A stretch of DNA of 64,000 bases from Enterocloster hominis (ex Liu et al. 2021) (GTDB taxonomy: Bacteria > Bacillota > Clostridia > Lachnospirales > Lachnospiraceae): positions 47,931 through 111,930 of the forward strand of contig JACRTJ010000001.1 of assembly GCA_014385265.1 (NCBI GenBank). Direction: 5' to 3'. This document shows positions 26,101 through 35,417 of the stretch, piece after piece; positions within the stretch are counted from its first letter, which is position 1; the number at the start of each line of letters is the position of its first letter. The translations under genes and the position numbers were made by a program. Under the pieces are notes generated by a model. It was not told the origin of the DNA and did no database searches. It saw nothing but the letters and a program-made list of their open reading frames with translations.

Positions 26101-27471
26101 ATGAAAAACTATGAACAATACAAGAGAATGATCCGGTTCTTGACGTCAGTAACGATCCTGGCGGCAGAAATCGGTATCTACTGGTTAGTATGGGAAACAA
26201 GCATTTCGGAGATGGCAGGAACACCTTTCTTCCGAAAAGGAGATTGGCTTATGATCGCAGTCTACGGACTGCTTCTTTTATTTTTTTCGAAAATGTACGG
26301 TGGGCTAAAAATAGGATACCTGGAACGGGGAAATGTATTATATTCCCAGATACTTGCGGTGGTCCTGGTCAATGGTTTTACATATCTGCAGGCGGCCCTT
26401 CTCGCAAAACACTTTTTGAATTTTACCCCTTTTATGCTGATGCTTGTGCTGCAGGTGGTCGCTATCAGTATTTGGACCGTTGGTGCCAGTATTCTGTTTC
26501 AGAAATTATTTCCACCCAGACAGATGCTCCTGGTTTACGGAAATCGTCCCTCCTTATCCTTAATGCATAAGATGAATCTCAGGAAGGACAGATACCAGAT
26601 CAAAACAGTGGTTCATGTAGATGAGGGATTAGAAAAGATCTTACGGATGATTTCCTCCTATGATGCGGTGGTGATTTGTGACGTACCATCTCCCATGAGG
26701 AACCAGATTTTAAAAGCATGTTATACAGAGGAAATCCGGGTTTACATGACGCCAAAGATTTCCGATATCCTAATTCGCAGCGCCGAGGAAATCACTCTTT
26801 TTGATACACCTCTGATCATGGCAAGAAACGGGCGGATGCCGATTGAGCAAGCTTTTTTCAAGCGACTGATGGATATTGTGATTTCTGGCATAGCCTGTAT
26901 TGTAGTACTGCCATTTATGGCTGGAACAGCTCTGGCGGTGAAATTGGAGGATGGAGGACCAGTTCTTTATAAGCAGAAGCGGCTGACTATCGGAGGAAGA
27001 GAGTTTTATGTTTATAAATTCCGCAGTATGCGTATAGATGCAGAAAAAGATGGTGTAGCCCGTCTGGCCAGTGCGGGAGACAACCGTATCACCCGAGTGG
27101 GAAATTTTATCCGGAAGGTACGTCTGGACGAACTGCCGCAGCTTTTCAATATCTTAAAGGGTGATATGAGTATCGTGGGACCAAGACCGGAGCGGCCGGA
27201 AATCGCAAAGCAGTATGAGACAGAGATGCCCGAATTTTCCTATCGTCTGCGGGTTAAGGCGGGACTGACCGGCTACGCCCAGATTTTCGGAAAATACAAT
27301 ACAACACCCTATGACAAACTGAAACTGGATCTGCACTATATTCAGAATTATTCCCTAATGCTGGATGTGAAGCTAATGATACAGACGGTGAAGATTTTGT
27401 TTATGAAAGAGAGCACGGAAGGGATAGCTGCCGGACAGACAACGGCGGCGTTGGATATAGACAAAGAGTAG
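26101..27471 (+). CDS. Polyprenyl-phosphate sugar phosphotransferase (WcaJ/CpsE-like)
   Basis: 456 residues. The N-terminal half has four or so membrane segments (TILAAEIGIYWLV, WLMIAVYGLLLLFF, VVLVNGFTYLQAALL, LMLVLQVVAISIW) and a nucleotide-binding-like CoA domain. The C-terminal half is the bacterial sugar transferase domain: FKRLMDIVISGIACIVVLPF, LEDGGPVLYKQKRL, YKFRSMRIDAE (catalytic Glu-Asp region), VRLDELPQLFNILKGDMSIV, GPRPERPE and VKAGLTGYAQIFGKYNT. It loads the first hexose-1-phosphate onto undecaprenyl phosphate and so starts repeat-unit synthesis for locus A. AT content begins to rise in this gene. Confidence 0.93.
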   Translation: MKNYEQYKRMIRFLTSVTILAAEIGIYWLVWETSISEMAGTPFFRKGDWLMIAVYGLLLLFFSKMYGGLKIGYLERGNVLYSQILAVVLVNGFTYLQAALLAKHFLNFTPFMLMLVLQVVAISIWTVGASILFQKLFPPRQMLLVYGNRPSLSLMHKMNLRKDRYQIKTVVHVDEGLEKILRMISSYDAVVICDVPSPMRNQILKACYTEEIRVYMTPKISDILIRSAEEITLFDTPLIMARNGRMPIEQAFFKRLMDIVISGIACIVVLPFMAGTALAVKLEDGGPVLYKQKRLTIGGREFYVYKFRSMRIDAEKDGVARLASAGDNRITRVGNFIRKVRLDELPQLFNILKGDMSIVGPRPERPEIAKQYETEMPEFSYRLRVKAGLTGYAQIFGKYNTTPYDKLKLDLHYIQNYSLMLDVKLMIQTVKILFMKESTEGIAAGQTTAALDIDKE

Positions 27472-27481
27472 AGGAAATAAG

Positions 27482-28249
27482 ATGTTAGTTAGTGTAATCA
27501 TGCCCACTTATAATTGTGGTAATTATATTCAGATGTCATTGGACTCTGTGTTAGCACAAACAGTAACAGACTGGGAAATTCAGATAGTAGATGATTGTAG
27601 TACAGACAATACGGCAGATTTATTAAAACCATATCTGGAAAAATATTCAAACATTCATTACCATGTGCTTTCTCAAAACGGTGGTCCGGCAGTAGCTAGG
27701 ACAGAGGCTCTAAAATATGCAACGGGAAAATATATTGCATTTCTTGATAGCGATGATTTGTGGATGTCAGATAAACTGGAGAAGCAAATTGCTTTTATGG
27801 AGAGGACGGGGGCAAAGTTCAGTGCAACGGGCTATCAATGGATGGATGAGAACGGAAATGATTTACATACTGTTTTGATACCACCAAAGAAAACGGATTA
27901 TAAGAAGATGATTCGCCTGTCCAATCCGATTGGCAATTTGTCTGTAATGTATGATCAAGATGCTCTTGGCAAGTTTGAAGTGCCGCCAATAAAAAAAAGA
28001 AATGACTTTGCATTGTGGTTGCAGATTCTAAAAAAGACGGATTATTGTTATGGCATGGAAGATGTGCTTGGTGTTTATCGTATAGGTCGAACAGGATCGG
28101 TTTCCAGCAATAAATTGAAACAGGCAAAATATCATTGGCAACTCTATCATGAAATTGAAGGGCATAGCGTATTTAGAAGTTTACATGAGCTTGGGTGTTG
28201 GGCATTTGTGAAAGGCACGGGAATCGGAATAGATAAAAGGAAAGTGTAA
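27482..28249 (+). CDS. Glycosyltransferase family 2
   Basis: 255 residues, RBS AGAGGAAATAAG. GT-A fold: MLVSVIMPTYNCGNYIQMSL, WEIQIVDDCSTDNTADLL, GGPAVARTEALKYATGKYIA, FLDSDDLWM (DXD-type metal site). C-terminal half is typical of short capsular GT2 enzymes (PPIKKRNDFALWLQILKKTD). Adds one sugar from a nucleotide donor to the lipid-linked repeat unit at the inner membrane face. Donor and acceptor unknown. AT-rich. Confidence 0.92.
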   Translation: MLVSVIMPTYNCGNYIQMSLDSVLAQTVTDWEIQIVDDCSTDNTADLLKPYLEKYSNIHYHVLSQNGGPAVARTEALKYATGKYIAFLDSDDLWMSDKLEKQIAFMERTGAKFSATGYQWMDENGNDLHTVLIPPKKTDYKKMIRLSNPIGNLSVMYDQDALGKFEVPPIKKRNDFALWLQILKKTDYCYGMEDVLGVYRIGRTGSVSSNKLKQAKYHWQLYHEIEGHSVFRSLHELGCWAFVKGTGIGIDKRKV

Positions 28250-28261
28250 TTGAGGGGTAAA

Positions 28262-29485
28262 ATGAAAATAGCAGTAGCTGGAACGGGATATGTGGGATTG
28301 TCAATCGCAATTTTGTTATCTCAAAACCACGAAGTAATGGCCGTGGATATCATTCCTGAAAAGGTAAAGATGATCAATCAAAGGAAGTCACCTATTCAAG
28401 ATGAGTATATTGAAAAGTATTTGGCAGAAAAGGAATTACATTTAACAGCAACTTTAGATGCAGAAGAGGCATACGGGGGGGCTGATTTTGTTATTATAGC
28501 GACACCAACGAATTATGATCCGGAAAAGAATTATTTTGATACGTCTGCGGTAGAAGCTGTCATTGCTCAGGCGATGGCAAGTAATCCGGAGGCTATGATG
28601 GTGATTAAATCTACGATTCCGGTAGGATATACGGAATCTGTCCGTAAGAAATTTCAAACAGAAAATATTTTGTTTAGTCCTGAGTTTTTAAGAGAAAGCA
28701 AGGCATTGTATGACAATTTATATCCCTCAAGGATCATTGTGGGGACGGACATGAACAATGCGAGATTGCAGGAAGCAGCAAAAGTATTTGCCCGCCTTTT
28801 GCAGGAAGGGGCAGAGAAAGCTAACATCGAAACACTCTTTATGGGCTTCACGGAAGCAGAAGCTGTAAAGCTGTTTGCAAATACTTATTTAGCATTGAGA
28901 GTTTCTTATTTTAACGAATTGGATACTTATGCAGAGTTAAAAGGACTGGATACAAAAGCAATTATTGATGGTGTATGTTTGGATCCGAGAATCGGAAACC
29001 ATTATAACAATCCCAGCTTTGGTTATGGTGGATATTGTCTCCCTAAAGATACGAAGCAGTTATTGGCCAATTATGAGGATGTGCCGGAGAACTTGATTGA
29101 GGCTATTGTGGAGAGCAATCGGACCAGAAAGGATTTTATTGCAGAGCAGGTTTTGAAAAAAGCAGGATATTATAGTTTTGAAGAAGATTTTCCAAAGCAA
29201 AAACCGGTGATTGGTGTATATCGTTTGACAATGAAATCCAATTCCGATAATTTTCGTCAGAGTTCCATTCAGGGAGTGATGAAACGAATTAAGGCGGAGG
29301 GAGCTTCGGTCGTAATTTATGAGCCTACGCTGGAGGGCGGAAGTCTATTTTATGGAAATCGGGTAGAGAATGATTTGGAGTTATTTAAGAAACAGGCGGA
29401 TGCGATCATAGCCAATCGGTATGAAAAAAGTTTGGATGATGTAAAAGATAAGGTTTATACACGGGATTTGTTTCAGAGAGATTAA
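28262..29485 (+). CDS. ugd: UDP-glucose 6-dehydrogenase family
   Basis: 407 residues from ATG 28262 (a TTG at 28250 is possible but has no better RBS). Rossmann start [20 protein letters not shown], then [63 protein letters not shown], and the catalytic C259 in [14 protein letters not shown]. The short form is similar to Ugd of enterobacteria. It oxidises UDP-glucose to UDP-glucuronate with two NAD+, giving a uronic acid for the polymer. A G7 run lies at 28475-28481. Confidence 0.92.
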   Translation: MKIAVAGTGYVGLSIAILLSQNHEVMAVDIIPEKVKMINQRKSPIQDEYIEKYLAEKELHLTATLDAEEAYGGADFVIIATPTNYDPEKNYFDTSAVEAVIAQAMASNPEAMMVIKSTIPVGYTESVRKKFQTENILFSPEFLRESKALYDNLYPSRIIVGTDMNNARLQEAAKVFARLLQEGAEKANIETLFMGFTEAEAVKLFANTYLALRVSYFNELDTYAELKGLDTKAIIDGVCLDPRIGNHYNNPSFGYGGYCLPKDTKQLLANYEDVPENLIEAIVESNRTRKDFIAEQVLKKAGYYSFEEDFPKQKPVIGVYRLTMKSNSDNFRQSSIQGVMKRIKAEGASVVIYEPTLEGGSLFYGNRVENDLELFKKQADAIIANRYEKSLDDVKDKVYTRDLFQRD

Positions 29486-29505
29486 AATTCGGAGGGGAAA
29501 GAATT

Positions 29506-30261
29506 TTGCGAATTCAGATATTAGTAGCAGCAATGAACCAGAAGGATCATAACTTACTGAAAAAGTTAAATATTCGCTCAGATGTGATCGTAGGGAATCA
29601 ATGTGGGTATGATTCAGTGGAACATTTTGAATATAACGGAAAGGCAGCTACATATCTTAATTTTAATGAGAAAGGTGTTGGGTTAAATAGAAATAATACA
29701 TTGATGCGAGCAGATGGAGATATTTGTTTGTTTTCAGATGATGATATGGTCTATATGAATGACTATGTAGAAAAAGTAGAAAATGCGTTTCTGCATTACC
29801 CTAATGCAGATGTGATTATTTTTAATTTGTTTGAGAAGAATCCAACTAGATATGTGATAAAGAAACCTATGAAAGTTGGATATTTTAATTTTTTGCGTTA
29901 TGGAACTGCACGAGTGGCAGTAAAACTTAAAAGTATTCGGGAGAACGGAATATATTTTAACCAATGCTTTGGAGGCGGAACAGAACATTGTCATGGAGAA
30001 GATAATTTGTTTTTAGCAGAATGCTTGAAAAAAGGCTTGAAAATTTATGCGGTTCCGGATTTTATTGCATCATTGACGGAAGAACGGGAATCAAGTTGGA
30101 ATATTGGATACGGAGAAAAATATTTGATTGATCAAGGTATTTTGTATAAAACAATGAGCAGGAGATGGTATAAAATTTTATGTTTGCAGGATGCGATAAG
30201 GCATAGAAAAACATATGATGTGAGATGGTGGACAGCATATCACATGATGGTGGAAAAGTAG
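29506..30261 (+). CDS. Glycosyltransferase family 2/A-like
   Basis: 251 residues from TTG 29506 with GGAGGGG eight bases upstream. GT-A like: QILVAAMNQKDHNLLKKLNI, IVGNQCGYDSVEHFEYNGK, GVGLNRNNTLMRADGDICLF and SDDDMVYMNDYVEKVENAF, the last carrying the metal-binding acidic cluster. GGTEHCHGEDNLFLAECLKK resembles the acceptor-side acidic motif of other GT2 members. Very AT-rich, like its neighbours. Substrates unknown. Confidence 0.82.
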   Translation: MRIQILVAAMNQKDHNLLKKLNIRSDVIVGNQCGYDSVEHFEYNGKAATYLNFNEKGVGLNRNNTLMRADGDICLFSDDDMVYMNDYVEKVENAFLHYPNADVIIFNLFEKNPTRYVIKKPMKVGYFNFLRYGTARVAVKLKSIRENGIYFNQCFGGGTEHCHGEDNLFLAECLKKGLKIYAVPDFIASLTEERESSWNIGYGEKYLIDQGILYKTMSRRWYKILCLQDAIRHRKTYDVRWWTAYHMMVEK

Positions 30262-30326
30262 TTAATAAGTAACAAAGTATGTTGATTATTAATATAATAA
30301 GAGGCGGGTGAAATAAAATTAAAAGT

Positions 30327-31508
30327 TTGAAAATACATAAAAAACTAATAATATGCAGCGTTGTATTTTTGCTTTTGACACGTATATTTAATTATGCGAT
30401 ATTTGATCAATTTGCATTATTGAAATTAGTATATGCACGTAGTTCTCAATTTGTCGCACTTACCGTTTGTTTTCTATATGTTTTCCATTATAAAAAAATA
30501 TCACTAAGTATTATTTGGGGTTTTATATATACCGTTGTTTTGTTTATTGCTACTATATTAGGGAGTGGTAATTATTATAGTATTATTCAACGGATTTATC
30601 CACTTGTAAGTTTTTTAATGTTTATAGAAATTCAAATAAAATGTGGATGTGCACGAATTTTAATGAAAGCAATTGCAAATGTATGTTTCGTGTTGACGCT
30701 TGTGGAATTTATGCTGTTACCATTATCGGAATTATATTGGGGAGAGTATATATATTTTCTTTCTGGCCGAAATCAAATGTACATTGTTTTTGCAATAGGA
30801 TTGCTTTCCATCTGCTTTTATTATGGTGTACACGATATACGCTATAAACTGTATCTGGGAATGTCAATTATATGCATATTATATGGAGAATCAAGTAGTA
30901 ATTTGTTAGCTATAACATTTTTTGTTTTGCTTGCCATTGTTGGTTTTGAAAGAAAATGTTTAAGAAAAATATTGAGTGTAGCTGTTTTGGTGCTGTATCC
31001 CTTGCTAAATATGGGGATTGTGATTTTTAGAATTCATGAGCATTTTGCTTTTTTTATAGAAACCATTTTGCATAAAAATATTACTTTGACTTCGAGAACA
31101 TATATTTGGGATACTGCGCTAGAACTAATTAAACAATCTCCATTTTGGGGATATGGAATTGCTGTAACTAGTAATGTATTTCATGTAATAGCAGATCGAA
31201 TCGATGCACCTGATATCGATGCGTGGTATTCTGGACACAATCAGTATATTCAAATGTTATATGAAAGTGGCTTGGTTTCATTATTGTTGTTGATATTTTT
31301 AATTACGTACGGAGTAAAAAAATTAAATAGGTTTATGTCAAATGTAGATGCTTCTTTGACATTAACTATTATTTTTTCGTTACTCATTGTGATGGTGGCA
31401 GAAGCGCCTGGGTGGGATAGCATTTTTATTGTACTATTCTTAAGTCATCTTCAAATTAGTTGTTATGAAGAGCGGAGGTTGAATTGTAAATATGCAGATA
31501 CAACCTAA
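30327..31508 (+). CDS. O-antigen ligase/polymerase-like membrane protein (Wzy-type)
   Basis: 393 residues, about eleven hydrophobic segments, very AT-rich. The central loop between late membrane segments holds LTSRTYIWDTALELIKQSPF and WGYGIAV, followed by SGHNQYIQMLYESGLVSLLL, which is the typical Wzy/WaaL signature. It would polymerise repeat units on the outer face of the membrane. Start TTG 30327 is weakly supported; GAGGCGGGTG is 16 or so bases upstream. The end overlaps the next gene by 17 bp. Confidence 0.82.
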   Translation: MKIHKKLIICSVVFLLLTRIFNYAIFDQFALLKLVYARSSQFVALTVCFLYVFHYKKISLSIIWGFIYTVVLFIATILGSGNYYSIIQRIYPLVSFLMFIEIQIKCGCARILMKAIANVCFVLTLVEFMLLPLSELYWGEYIYFLSGRNQMYIVFAIGLLSICFYYGVHDIRYKLYLGMSIICILYGESSSNLLAITFFVLLAIVGFERKCLRKILSVAVLVLYPLLNMGIVIFRIHEHFAFFIETILHKNITLTSRTYIWDTALELIKQSPFWGYGIAVTSNVFHVIADRIDAPDIDAWYSGHNQYIQMLYESGLVSLLLLIFLITYGVKKLNRFMSNVDASLTLTIIFSLLIVMVAEAPGWDSIFIVLFLSHLQISCYEERRLNCKYADTT

Positions 31509-32460
31509 AATATCTATAATTGTTCCGGTATATAAAGTTGAACCATATTTAGGTACTTGCCTAGAGTCTGTTTTGTCACAGACATATCAGAATCTAGAAA
31601 TTATTTTAGTTGACGACGGTTCACCGGATCAGTGTGGAACTATTTGTGATCAATATGCCTTAAAAGATAATCGGATTCGAGTTATTCATCAAGAAAACCA
31701 AGGCCTTTCTGGAGCGAGAAATTCAGGTATTGATTTGGTAACAGGAGAATATATTACCTTTATTGATAGCGATGATTTTATTGATATTTGTATGATAGAA
31801 TTAATGGTTGAGCAGTTGGATGATATGACAGATATTGTTGCTTGTGGAACGGTTTACTGTGATGAGAGCGGACAAAAATTGTCGGAAGAGAAAAATTCTC
31901 AACTAGCTATATTTGAGTTTAAAGAGCAAATGGTTCAGTTTTTTAAAAATAAAAATTACACGACTACAGCATGGGGAAAGTTGTACTCCAGAAAATTATT
32001 TGAGAGTATTCGTTATCCGGTTGGAAAATATCATGAAGATGTTTTTACAACATATCAATTGGTTGCACTATCAAGAAGAACGGTTTTGTTGAACCGTTCT
32101 TTTTATTGGTATCGACAGGTTGCATCCAGTATCATACATCAAAGTTTTTCACTAAAGCATTTGGATAGCATAGAAGCATCTCTGCAACGGTATGAGTTTA
32201 TGAAATCATATGATTTACAATTAAGCAAAATTGCAGAGGGGAGTATTGTATATAGTTGTTGTCGCTGTATGGAAAAAATGGTACAGGCGGATTATTATGA
32301 CGAAATTACGGAGCAATACATATGTAATATGATTCGTAAGCATTTATTTTCATTTTTATGTTTTTCACGAAATTCTTTGAAAACAAAGGGGTTTGCGTGT
32401 ATGAATGCACTTAGTTCAGAAATAGTGCGTTCTGTATATAAATTATTGTTTGTGAGGTGA
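31492..32460 (+). CDS. Glycosyltransferase family 2
   Basis: 322 residues. ISIIVPVYKVEPYLGTCLES, LVDDGSPDQCGTICDQYALK, NQGLSGARNSGIDLVTGEYI, FIDSDDFI. AWGKLYSRKLFESIRYPVGK and YHEDVFTTYQL are the acceptor-loop and catalytic acidic motif of this subfamily. It is a close relative of the gene at 34209, suggesting duplication inside the locus. Confidence 0.93.
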   Translation: MQIQPKISIIVPVYKVEPYLGTCLESVLSQTYQNLEIILVDDGSPDQCGTICDQYALKDNRIRVIHQENQGLSGARNSGIDLVTGEYITFIDSDDFIDICMIELMVEQLDDMTDIVACGTVYCDESGQKLSEEKNSQLAIFEFKEQMVQFFKNKNYTTTAWGKLYSRKLFESIRYPVGKYHEDVFTTYQLVALSRRTVLLNRSFYWYRQVASSIIHQSFSLKHLDSIEASLQRYEFMKSYDLQLSKIAEGSIVYSCCRCMEKMVQADYYDEITEQYICNMIRKHLFSFLCFSRNSLKTKGFACMNALSSEIVRSVYKLLFVR

Positions 32461-32467
32461 GAAAAGA

Positions 32468-33193
32468 TTGAGTATACCTAAAGTTATTCATTATTGCTGG
32501 TTTGGAGGCAATCCGCTTCCGCCGCTTGCACAGAAATGTATTGCCAGTTGGAAAGAATATTGCCCGGATTATGAAATCATAGAATGGAATGAAACGAATT
32601 TTGATTTGAATTTTAATGCCTATGTTCAGGAAGCGTATCAGGCGCAAAAATGGGCGTTTATTACAGATGTTGTACGTCTGTATGTATTGTGTCATTATGG
32701 TGGAATTTATATGGATACAGATGTTGAAGTTTTGAAATCATTGGATCCAATTTTATCCTATAATGGTGTGTCGGGATTTGAGTCCGAAACTCAAATCCCG
32801 ACAGGCCTCATGGCCTGTCGGGCTGGTCATCCGTTATTTCAGGAGTTACTGAATGATTATGAAAATGATCACTTTGTGAAAGCGGACGGGAGCTTTGATT
32901 TAACGACAAATGTAACGAGAATCACAAATACCTTATTAAAATATGGCTTGGTACAAAATAATACCAAGCAAACGGTAGCAGATTTTACATTGTTTCCCAG
33001 TGACTATTTTTGTCCCAAAGATCCAGTTACGAAAAAGCTGCATTTAACGTCGAATACTTATACGATTCATCATTTTGATGGCTCTTGGATTCCGAAAAAA
33101 ATAAAATATAAATATATGATTTTGAATAAGCTTGGGCCGAATATAAGCCAGTTGCTTGTTAAAATGAAAAGAGCGTTTCGAAAATATTGTTAA
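32468..33193 (+). CDS. Glycosyltransferase family 32 (Gly_transf_sug, OCH1-like)
   Basis: 241 residues from TTG 32468 with GAGGTGAG upstream. IPKVIHYCWFGGNPLPPLAQ, CIASWKEYCPDYEIIEWNET, AFITDVVRLYVLCHYGGIYM and DTDVEVLKSLD (DXD site) define the DXD-sugar-binding/GT32 group. Also GLMACRAGHPLF and FTLFPSDYFCPKD. Codons for GFESETQIPTGLMACRAG form two perfect hairpins. Confidence 0.9.
   Translation: MSIPKVIHYCWFGGNPLPPLAQKCIASWKEYCPDYEIIEWNETNFDLNFNAYVQEAYQAQKWAFITDVVRLYVLCHYGGIYMDTDVEVLKSLDPILSYNGVSGFESETQIPTGLMACRAGHPLFQELLNDYENDHFVKADGSFDLTTNVTRITNTLLKYGLVQNNTKQTVADFTLFPSDYFCPKDPVTKKLHLTSNTYTIHHFDGSWIPKKIKYKYMILNKLGPNISQLLVKMKRAFRKYC
32771..32822 (+). repeat. Two overlapping perfect hairpins inside the GT32 gene
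   Basis: TCGGGATTTGAGT (32771-32783) pairs exactly with 32789-32801 around a 5-base loop. CCCGACAGGCC (32797-32807) pairs exactly with 32812-32822 around TCAT. The shared CCCGA at 32797-32801 makes the two exclusive. Confidence 0.9.
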
Positions 33194-33212
33194 AAAGAGA
33201 GAGTATGTCTGT

Positions 33213-34169
33213 ATGCCTTGTTCATTGAAAATATCTGTGATTGTTCCCGTTCATAACTCTGCGACAACAATAGATAGGTGTATAAAAAGCATAGTAGATC
33301 AGCCATATAAAAATTTTGAGTGCATTTTGATTGAAAATGGATCAAGTGACGATTCGAAAGAAATCTGTCAAAAATATGTTGAAGCATATGAATGCGTAAA
33401 ATTTGCAGTGAGTCCGAAGATAGGTGTTTCTGCAGCCCGTAATTTAGGATTATTAATGGCAACAGGGGATATTATTGGTTTTTGTGATGCGGATGATTTT
33501 TTAGAACCGAATTCAATGCAAAAAGTCCTTTCGGCTTTTTTAGATAACCCCGATATTATTGGCGTTTTGAGCGCTTTTTATGTAGGGAGAGAGAACCAAA
33601 GCGGTATACAAAAAGAGTATAAAGGGTTGAAAAAAGAACGGCTGACAATAGAAGATGCTATTATGCGAACCCTAGGTGACAATAGTACGATGGGAAGTGT
33701 GTGGAATAGGTATTACCGGGCAGATGTGGCTCAAAAAATATCCTTTGATACAATGCTATCTTACTGTGAAGATACTCATTATAATATAAAGCTTTTATCA
33801 AATATACAAGATGCAGAATTGGCATATGTTCAGGAACCTCTTTATTGCTATATGTTGAATGATAGAAGTGTAACGCATCAATTAGACAAATTATATGATG
33901 AAAATGGAGAGTTAAAATATATTACTGCATTGAAGAAGATTATGCAGGAGTGTAATCTTAATAAAAAGTGTTTGAGAATTGCAAAAATGAAGATTGTGAT
34001 TCTTGCAATAGATTCTTTGTGGTGTGGGGGGGGGAATAATCAACAGAAAAACAACTTAAAGAACGAAATAAGACAAAATTTAAAGCATTTTTTATATAAC
34101 ATATATAGATTTGGTTTTGTTCGGAACATGAAAAGACTGATTAAACTTTTATTGGTTTGGACAAAATAA
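33213..34169 (+). CDS. Glycosyltransferase family 2 with a G9 tract
   Basis: 318 residues. KISVIVPVHNSATTIDRCIK, CILIENGSSDDSKEICQKYV, SPKIGVSAARNLGLLMATGD and FCDADDFLEPNSM form the GT-A domain; STMGSVWNRYYRADVAQKIS and YCEDTHYNIKLL the subfamily C-terminal motif. A G9 run at 34026-34034 encodes G272-G274 near the C terminus. One base lost or gained would replace and truncate the last 45 residues, a basic amphipathic tail that may hold the protein to the membrane. Confidence 0.9.
   Translation: MPCSLKISVIVPVHNSATTIDRCIKSIVDQPYKNFECILIENGSSDDSKEICQKYVEAYECVKFAVSPKIGVSAARNLGLLMATGDIIGFCDADDFLEPNSMQKVLSAFLDNPDIIGVLSAFYVGRENQSGIQKEYKGLKKERLTIEDAIMRTLGDNSTMGSVWNRYYRADVAQKISFDTMLSYCEDTHYNIKLLSNIQDAELAYVQEPLYCYMLNDRSVTHQLDKLYDENGELKYITALKKIMQECNLNKKCLRIAKMKIVILAIDSLWCGGGNNQQKNNLKNEIRQNLKHFLYNIYRFGFVRNMKRLIKLLLVWTK
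34026..34034 (+). repeat. G9 tract in a glycosyltransferase gene
   Basis: Nine G in frame as GGG GGG GGG. G10 gives GAA then TAA at once; G8 reads about ten codons then TAA. Confidence 0.95.
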
Positions 34170-34208
34170 TGTATCGATTTTACGAATGTTCTATTGTGTG
34201 GGGGAAGA

Positions 34209-35405
34209 ATGAAAGTTATAAAACAACAAGTAAAGAAATTAATTGTGTGGGGATTAAGACGATATGTGAAGGTTGTTTACATGTTAGAAAAACGGGGGGG
34301 GGGAAAACGCAAATCGTTAAATATTGAAGATATTATCAAAAAAGCTGCTGATGCGGGATATGATTATAAATTTCCGTATGATTATTCGTCCAAAAAGCTT
34401 GTGGTTGATTCTTTTGTAGATTTATCTATTATTATACCGGTATATAAAGTTGAGGATTATTTAGATGAATGCATTTGCTCCGTTTTGAGACAGGCAACCA
34501 ATTATAGTTATGAGGTTATTTTAGTGGATGATGGAAGTCCGGATAAATGCGGTATAATTTGCGATGGATATGCTTTGAAGAACGATAAAATTAAAGTGAT
34601 CCATCAGAAAAATAGGGGCGTATCTTCTGCTCGAAATGCTGGTTTAGAGCAGGCAACTGGAAAATACATTACTTTTTTGGATGCAGATGATTTCTTAGAG
34701 CCAACATATATTCAACTCTTAATAGACAGGGCTTTGGAAACAGATGCAGATATGGTAAAGTGTAATTTTTATAAAGTGTATTCTGACGGGAAGAAGACGG
34801 TTGAGCATCGGTATGACAATATAAAGAAAGAATATCAGAATGGCTTGGGAGAGGATATGTTATATTTGGCATTTCCTTGGGGGAGCGTTTTTAAAAGAAA
34901 AATGTGGGTGTCTGTTCGTTTTCCAGAAGGATATAAACATGAAGATATGATGATGGCACATCTTATTTTCCATGAAGTTCGAGTTGGGGCGTATGTAGGG
35001 TTGCCGTTGTATAATTATAGGCAAGATAATGTAAATTCGTTAACGAAAGAGTATGGACGGAATATTGCTTTACCCAGACAATTAGATCAGGTATTTTTGG
35101 CATATGCTACATTGGAATTTATGTATCATGAGAATATGAAAGTTGATGCCAATATTTTAAAGGTAACTCTTAGAGAAATGGGGATGATGACTTTTTGTAG
35201 ACTTAATAAAAGATATCATTTGGTTGCATTTCAATTAGCATCTTACACTCTTCATAGGCTTATAGATAAAATGCCGAAAGGTTACGAGAAGGAACTTACC
35301 CAGATAGAAATAATGTACATTTATTCATTTCAAAATGCCAGGTATGATATTTGGAAGGCATTGATTTGTATGGAATATTATGAAAATAGTTTAAAAAGTC
35401 GGTAG
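34209..35405 (+). CDS. Glycosyltransferase family 2 with an N-terminal G10 tract
   Basis: 398 residues from ATG 34209; a TTG at 34194 is an alternative. A basic N-terminal 60-residue extension precedes the GT-A domain (LSIIIPVYKVEDYLDECICS, ILVDDGSPDKCGIICDGYAL, NRGVSSARNAGLEQATGKYI, FLDADDFLEPTYI). FPWGSVFKRKMWVSVRFPEG and YKHEDMMMAHLIFHE follow. The G10 run at 34294-34303 lies at codons 29-32, before the catalytic domain, so slippage would abolish the enzyme. Paralogue of the gene at 31492. Confidence 0.9.
   Translation: MKVIKQQVKKLIVWGLRRYVKVVYMLEKRGGGKRKSLNIEDIIKKAADAGYDYKFPYDYSSKKLVVDSFVDLSIIIPVYKVEDYLDECICSVLRQATNYSYEVILVDDGSPDKCGIICDGYALKNDKIKVIHQKNRGVSSARNAGLEQATGKYITFLDADDFLEPTYIQLLIDRALETDADMVKCNFYKVYSDGKKTVEHRYDNIKKEYQNGLGEDMLYLAFPWGSVFKRKMWVSVRFPEGYKHEDMMMAHLIFHEVRVGAYVGLPLYNYRQDNVNSLTKEYGRNIALPRQLDQVFLAYATLEFMYHENMKVDANILKVTLREMGMMTFCRLNKRYHLVAFQLASYTLHRLIDKMPKGYEKELTQIEIMYIYSFQNARYDIWKALICMEYYENSLKSR
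34294..34303 (+). repeat. G10 tract, probable phase-variation switch
   Basis: In frame as CGG GGG GGG GGA. G9 reads on to TAA within about six codons; G11 reaches TGA within about nine codons. Only G10 (or G10 plus or minus 3) keeps the gene on. Confidence 0.95.
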
Positions 35406-35417
35406 TGGAGAAATGTG

